The notes beneath the pieces are model-generated. The model worked only from the letters and a program-made list of their open reading frames with translations, made no database searches and was not told the DNA's origin. From Peptoclostridium sp965368085 (lineage in GTDB: Bacteria; Bacillota; Clostridia; Peptostreptococcales; Peptostreptococcaceae), in the NCBI GenBank assembly GCA_965368085.1, contig CBDULP010000005.1, forward strand, positions 50,459-114,458: a stretch of 64,000 bases of DNA, given 5' to 3'. Made by a program: the position numbers and the translations under genes. Shown here in pieces: positions 62,980-64,000 of the stretch. The first letter of the stretch is position 1, and each line of letters starts with the position of its first letter.

Positions 62980-63864
62980 ATGAATACTAGAGAATTTTTG
63001 GAAAATAGGTATTCTGTAAGGGAATACGACAAGAAAGCCATTAGCTCGGAACAGATAAAAGAGATAATGGAGTATGCAAAGGAAGTTGAGGATGAATTAG
63101 GGGAGAGCGGCATAAAATTTGTGATTTTTGAAGATGGAAACAGCATATATGAAAAGTTAAACGGATACGCGGGATATGCAGGCATCATGATAAGGAGCCC
63201 TCACTACATGGGGATACTTACAGACGGAGAGGATTACAATACTCAGATAATGTCGTCATACGCTATGGAAGCTGTAGTGAAGAAGGTATTTGAAATGGGG
63301 CTTGGAACATGCTGGATAGATTTTTCAAAGGCATCAGAAAGGCTTTCGGATGAAATTTCAAAATACGGCCTTAAAAACATAAACTATGCGGTTGCGATAG
63401 GGCACCCTAAAAAAGAATCCAAGCTAAAATTCGGATATGTGGCGTCTACAATGGTTTCAGGGGTTACGAACGACCCTTACAGAGAAATCACTGAAATAAA
63501 GGAGCATACAAGTGGAGGAAGGCTTTCAGTTGAAGAAATGGTATTCAATGGCAAAATGGGAACAAAGGTAAGTTTTGAAGAACTCGAGCAAAGGGGAATT
63601 TCGGATCTTATGTTCCATATTAAAAGTGCGCCTTCTGCAAAAAATCTTCAGCCATGGAGGTTCATAATTGAAGATGGCAAAATAGCAATGGTGGTAAAAA
63701 ATCCAGACACTAAAGAGAGCATGACGGACGCGGGAATAATGATGTATCTTTTTGAGGGGATGGCTCATGATATGGGAATTAAAGGAAAATGGAAAATACA
63801 GCCTAAAGAAGAATTTGAGTACGAAGGTGAAAAATTTGCGCTTGTTGGAAAATTTGATCTTTAA
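62980..63864 (+). CDS. nitroreductase-family protein
   Basis: The 294-residue protein begins NTREFLENRYSVREYDKKAISSEQIKEIMEYA, the typical FMN-binding nitroreductase start, and has GLGTCWIDFSKAS and AIGHPKK. A second related half follows (SAPSAKNLQPWRFIIEDGKI), giving the duplicated 'putative TM nitroreductase' layout. It probably reduces a flavin-accessible substrate with NAD(P)H. The ATG has GGGGAGG about 12 bases upstream. Confidence 0.85.
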   Translation: MNTREFLENRYSVREYDKKAISSEQIKEIMEYAKEVEDELGESGIKFVIFEDGNSIYEKLNGYAGYAGIMIRSPHYMGILTDGEDYNTQIMSSYAMEAVVKKVFEMGLGTCWIDFSKASERLSDEISKYGLKNINYAVAIGHPKKESKLKFGYVASTMVSGVTNDPYREITEIKEHTSGGRLSVEEMVFNGKMGTKVSFEELEQRGISDLMFHIKSAPSAKNLQPWRFIIEDGKIAMVVKNPDTKESMTDAGIMMYLFEGMAHDMGIKGKWKIQPKEEFEYEGEKFALVGKFDL

Positions 63865-63900
63865 TTAATCAAAATAAAAAAGGTGTCTCATACTGATATG

Positions 63901-63957
63901 ATACCTCCAAAGTAGACAGTCTAATTAATTAAAATTAGACAAACTACTTGGAGGTAT
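63901..63957 (+). other. hairpin that hides the transposase ribosome site
   Basis: ATACCTCCAAAGTAG pairs with CTACTTGGAGGTAT (one bulge), extended by GTCTAATT / AATTAGAC-like bases. The right arm contains GGAGG at 63950-63954, the ribosome site of the transposase gene. Confidence 0.6.
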
Positions 63958-63961
63958 TTTT

Positions 63962-64000
63962 ATGGGGAGAAATCCGAAATTCAGCAAAGAAGAGAAAATA
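63962..64000 (+). CDS. IS3-like transposase OrfA, N-terminal end (partial)
   Basis: Thirteen codons reading MGRNPKFSKEEKI, the usual opening of IS3-family OrfA (helix-turn-helix) proteins. GGAGG is 7 bases upstream. The gene continues past the window. Confidence 0.65.
   Translation, partial: MGRNPKFSKEEKI

Larger units (their letters stand above)
63884..64000 (+). mobile_element. left end of an IS3-like insertion sequence (partial)
   Basis: The end TGATATGATACCTCCAAAGT and the following start MGRNPKFSKEEKI look like a clostridial IS3-family element. The right part lies beyond the window. The exact end (63884 or 63894) is not certain. Confidence 0.65.

Noticed and set aside
1..64000. CRISPR array
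   Set aside because: No regularly spaced repeats were noticed anywhere; the repeats found are inverted or two-copy only.

Overview
The window looks like a chromosome segment of a low-GC, strictly anaerobic, probably amino-acid-fermenting Clostridia member (Peptostreptococcaceae-like). Reasons: strong AGGAGG-type ribosome sites with frequent TTG starts, the Firmicutes order pgk-tpiA-gpmI-eno-secG-rnr-smpB-ssrA, class III FBPase, a K+-type membrane pyrophosphatase, preQ1-I and purine riboswitches, and HgdB/HgdC-type dehydratase relatives. The species is an inference from style, not a database match.

Layout. 1-9.75 kb: lower glycolysis (pgk end, tpiA, gpmI, eno), secG, hppA, rnr, smpB and tmRNA. 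9.8-22.6 kb: AT-rich accessory region directly downstream of tmRNA. It holds a lone coiled-coil protein, a compact four-gene operon (HEPN RNase, minimal nucleotidyltransferase, DUF262 protein, PD-(D/E)XK nuclease) that looks like an undescribed defence or toxin-antitoxin island, a truncated DUF1643 gene, an IS21-family element, fragments of DJ-1 and LysR genes, and a solute-binding lipoprotein paired with a transmembrane diguanylate cyclase. 22.8-29.1 kb: cell-envelope and secreted proteins (GHL10 glycosidase-like, beta-propeller), an ABC-2 exporter and a small RHH-like protein. 29.1-32.9 kb: a leftward queuosine-precursor operon (queD-queE-queC) led by an HgdB/HgdC-like ATP-dependent reductase pair and controlled by a preQ1-I riboswitch.

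33.0-37.3 kb: nucleoside salvage (deoC, punA, pyrimidine-nucleoside phosphorylase, MTA/SAH deaminase). 37.6-41.4 kb: a UbiB-like kinase, CrtI-like flavoprotein and HPPD-like VOC protein operon. 41.4-48.2 kb: MscS, CorA, an unknown membrane protein, FBPase III and a PhoU-like/PiT phosphate uptake pair. 48.2-50.8 kb: leftward sulfur-transfer operon (TusA, DsrE, NifS, IscU-MIP18 fusion). 50.9-56.6 kb: guanine-type riboswitch, xpt and a BMP-type nucleoside ABC transporter. 56.8-63.9 kb: unknown membrane protein, split ThrE exporter, glyA, citrate synthase, a small membrane protein and a nitroreductase. The window ends in the first codons of an IS3-like element.

The two most interesting parts are (1) the HEPN-MNT-DUF262-PD-(D/E)XK operon bounded by degenerate repeats beside ssrA, and (2) the HgdBC-like pair inside a preQ1-controlled queuosine operon, which may be a novel reductase step in 7-deazaguanine metabolism.
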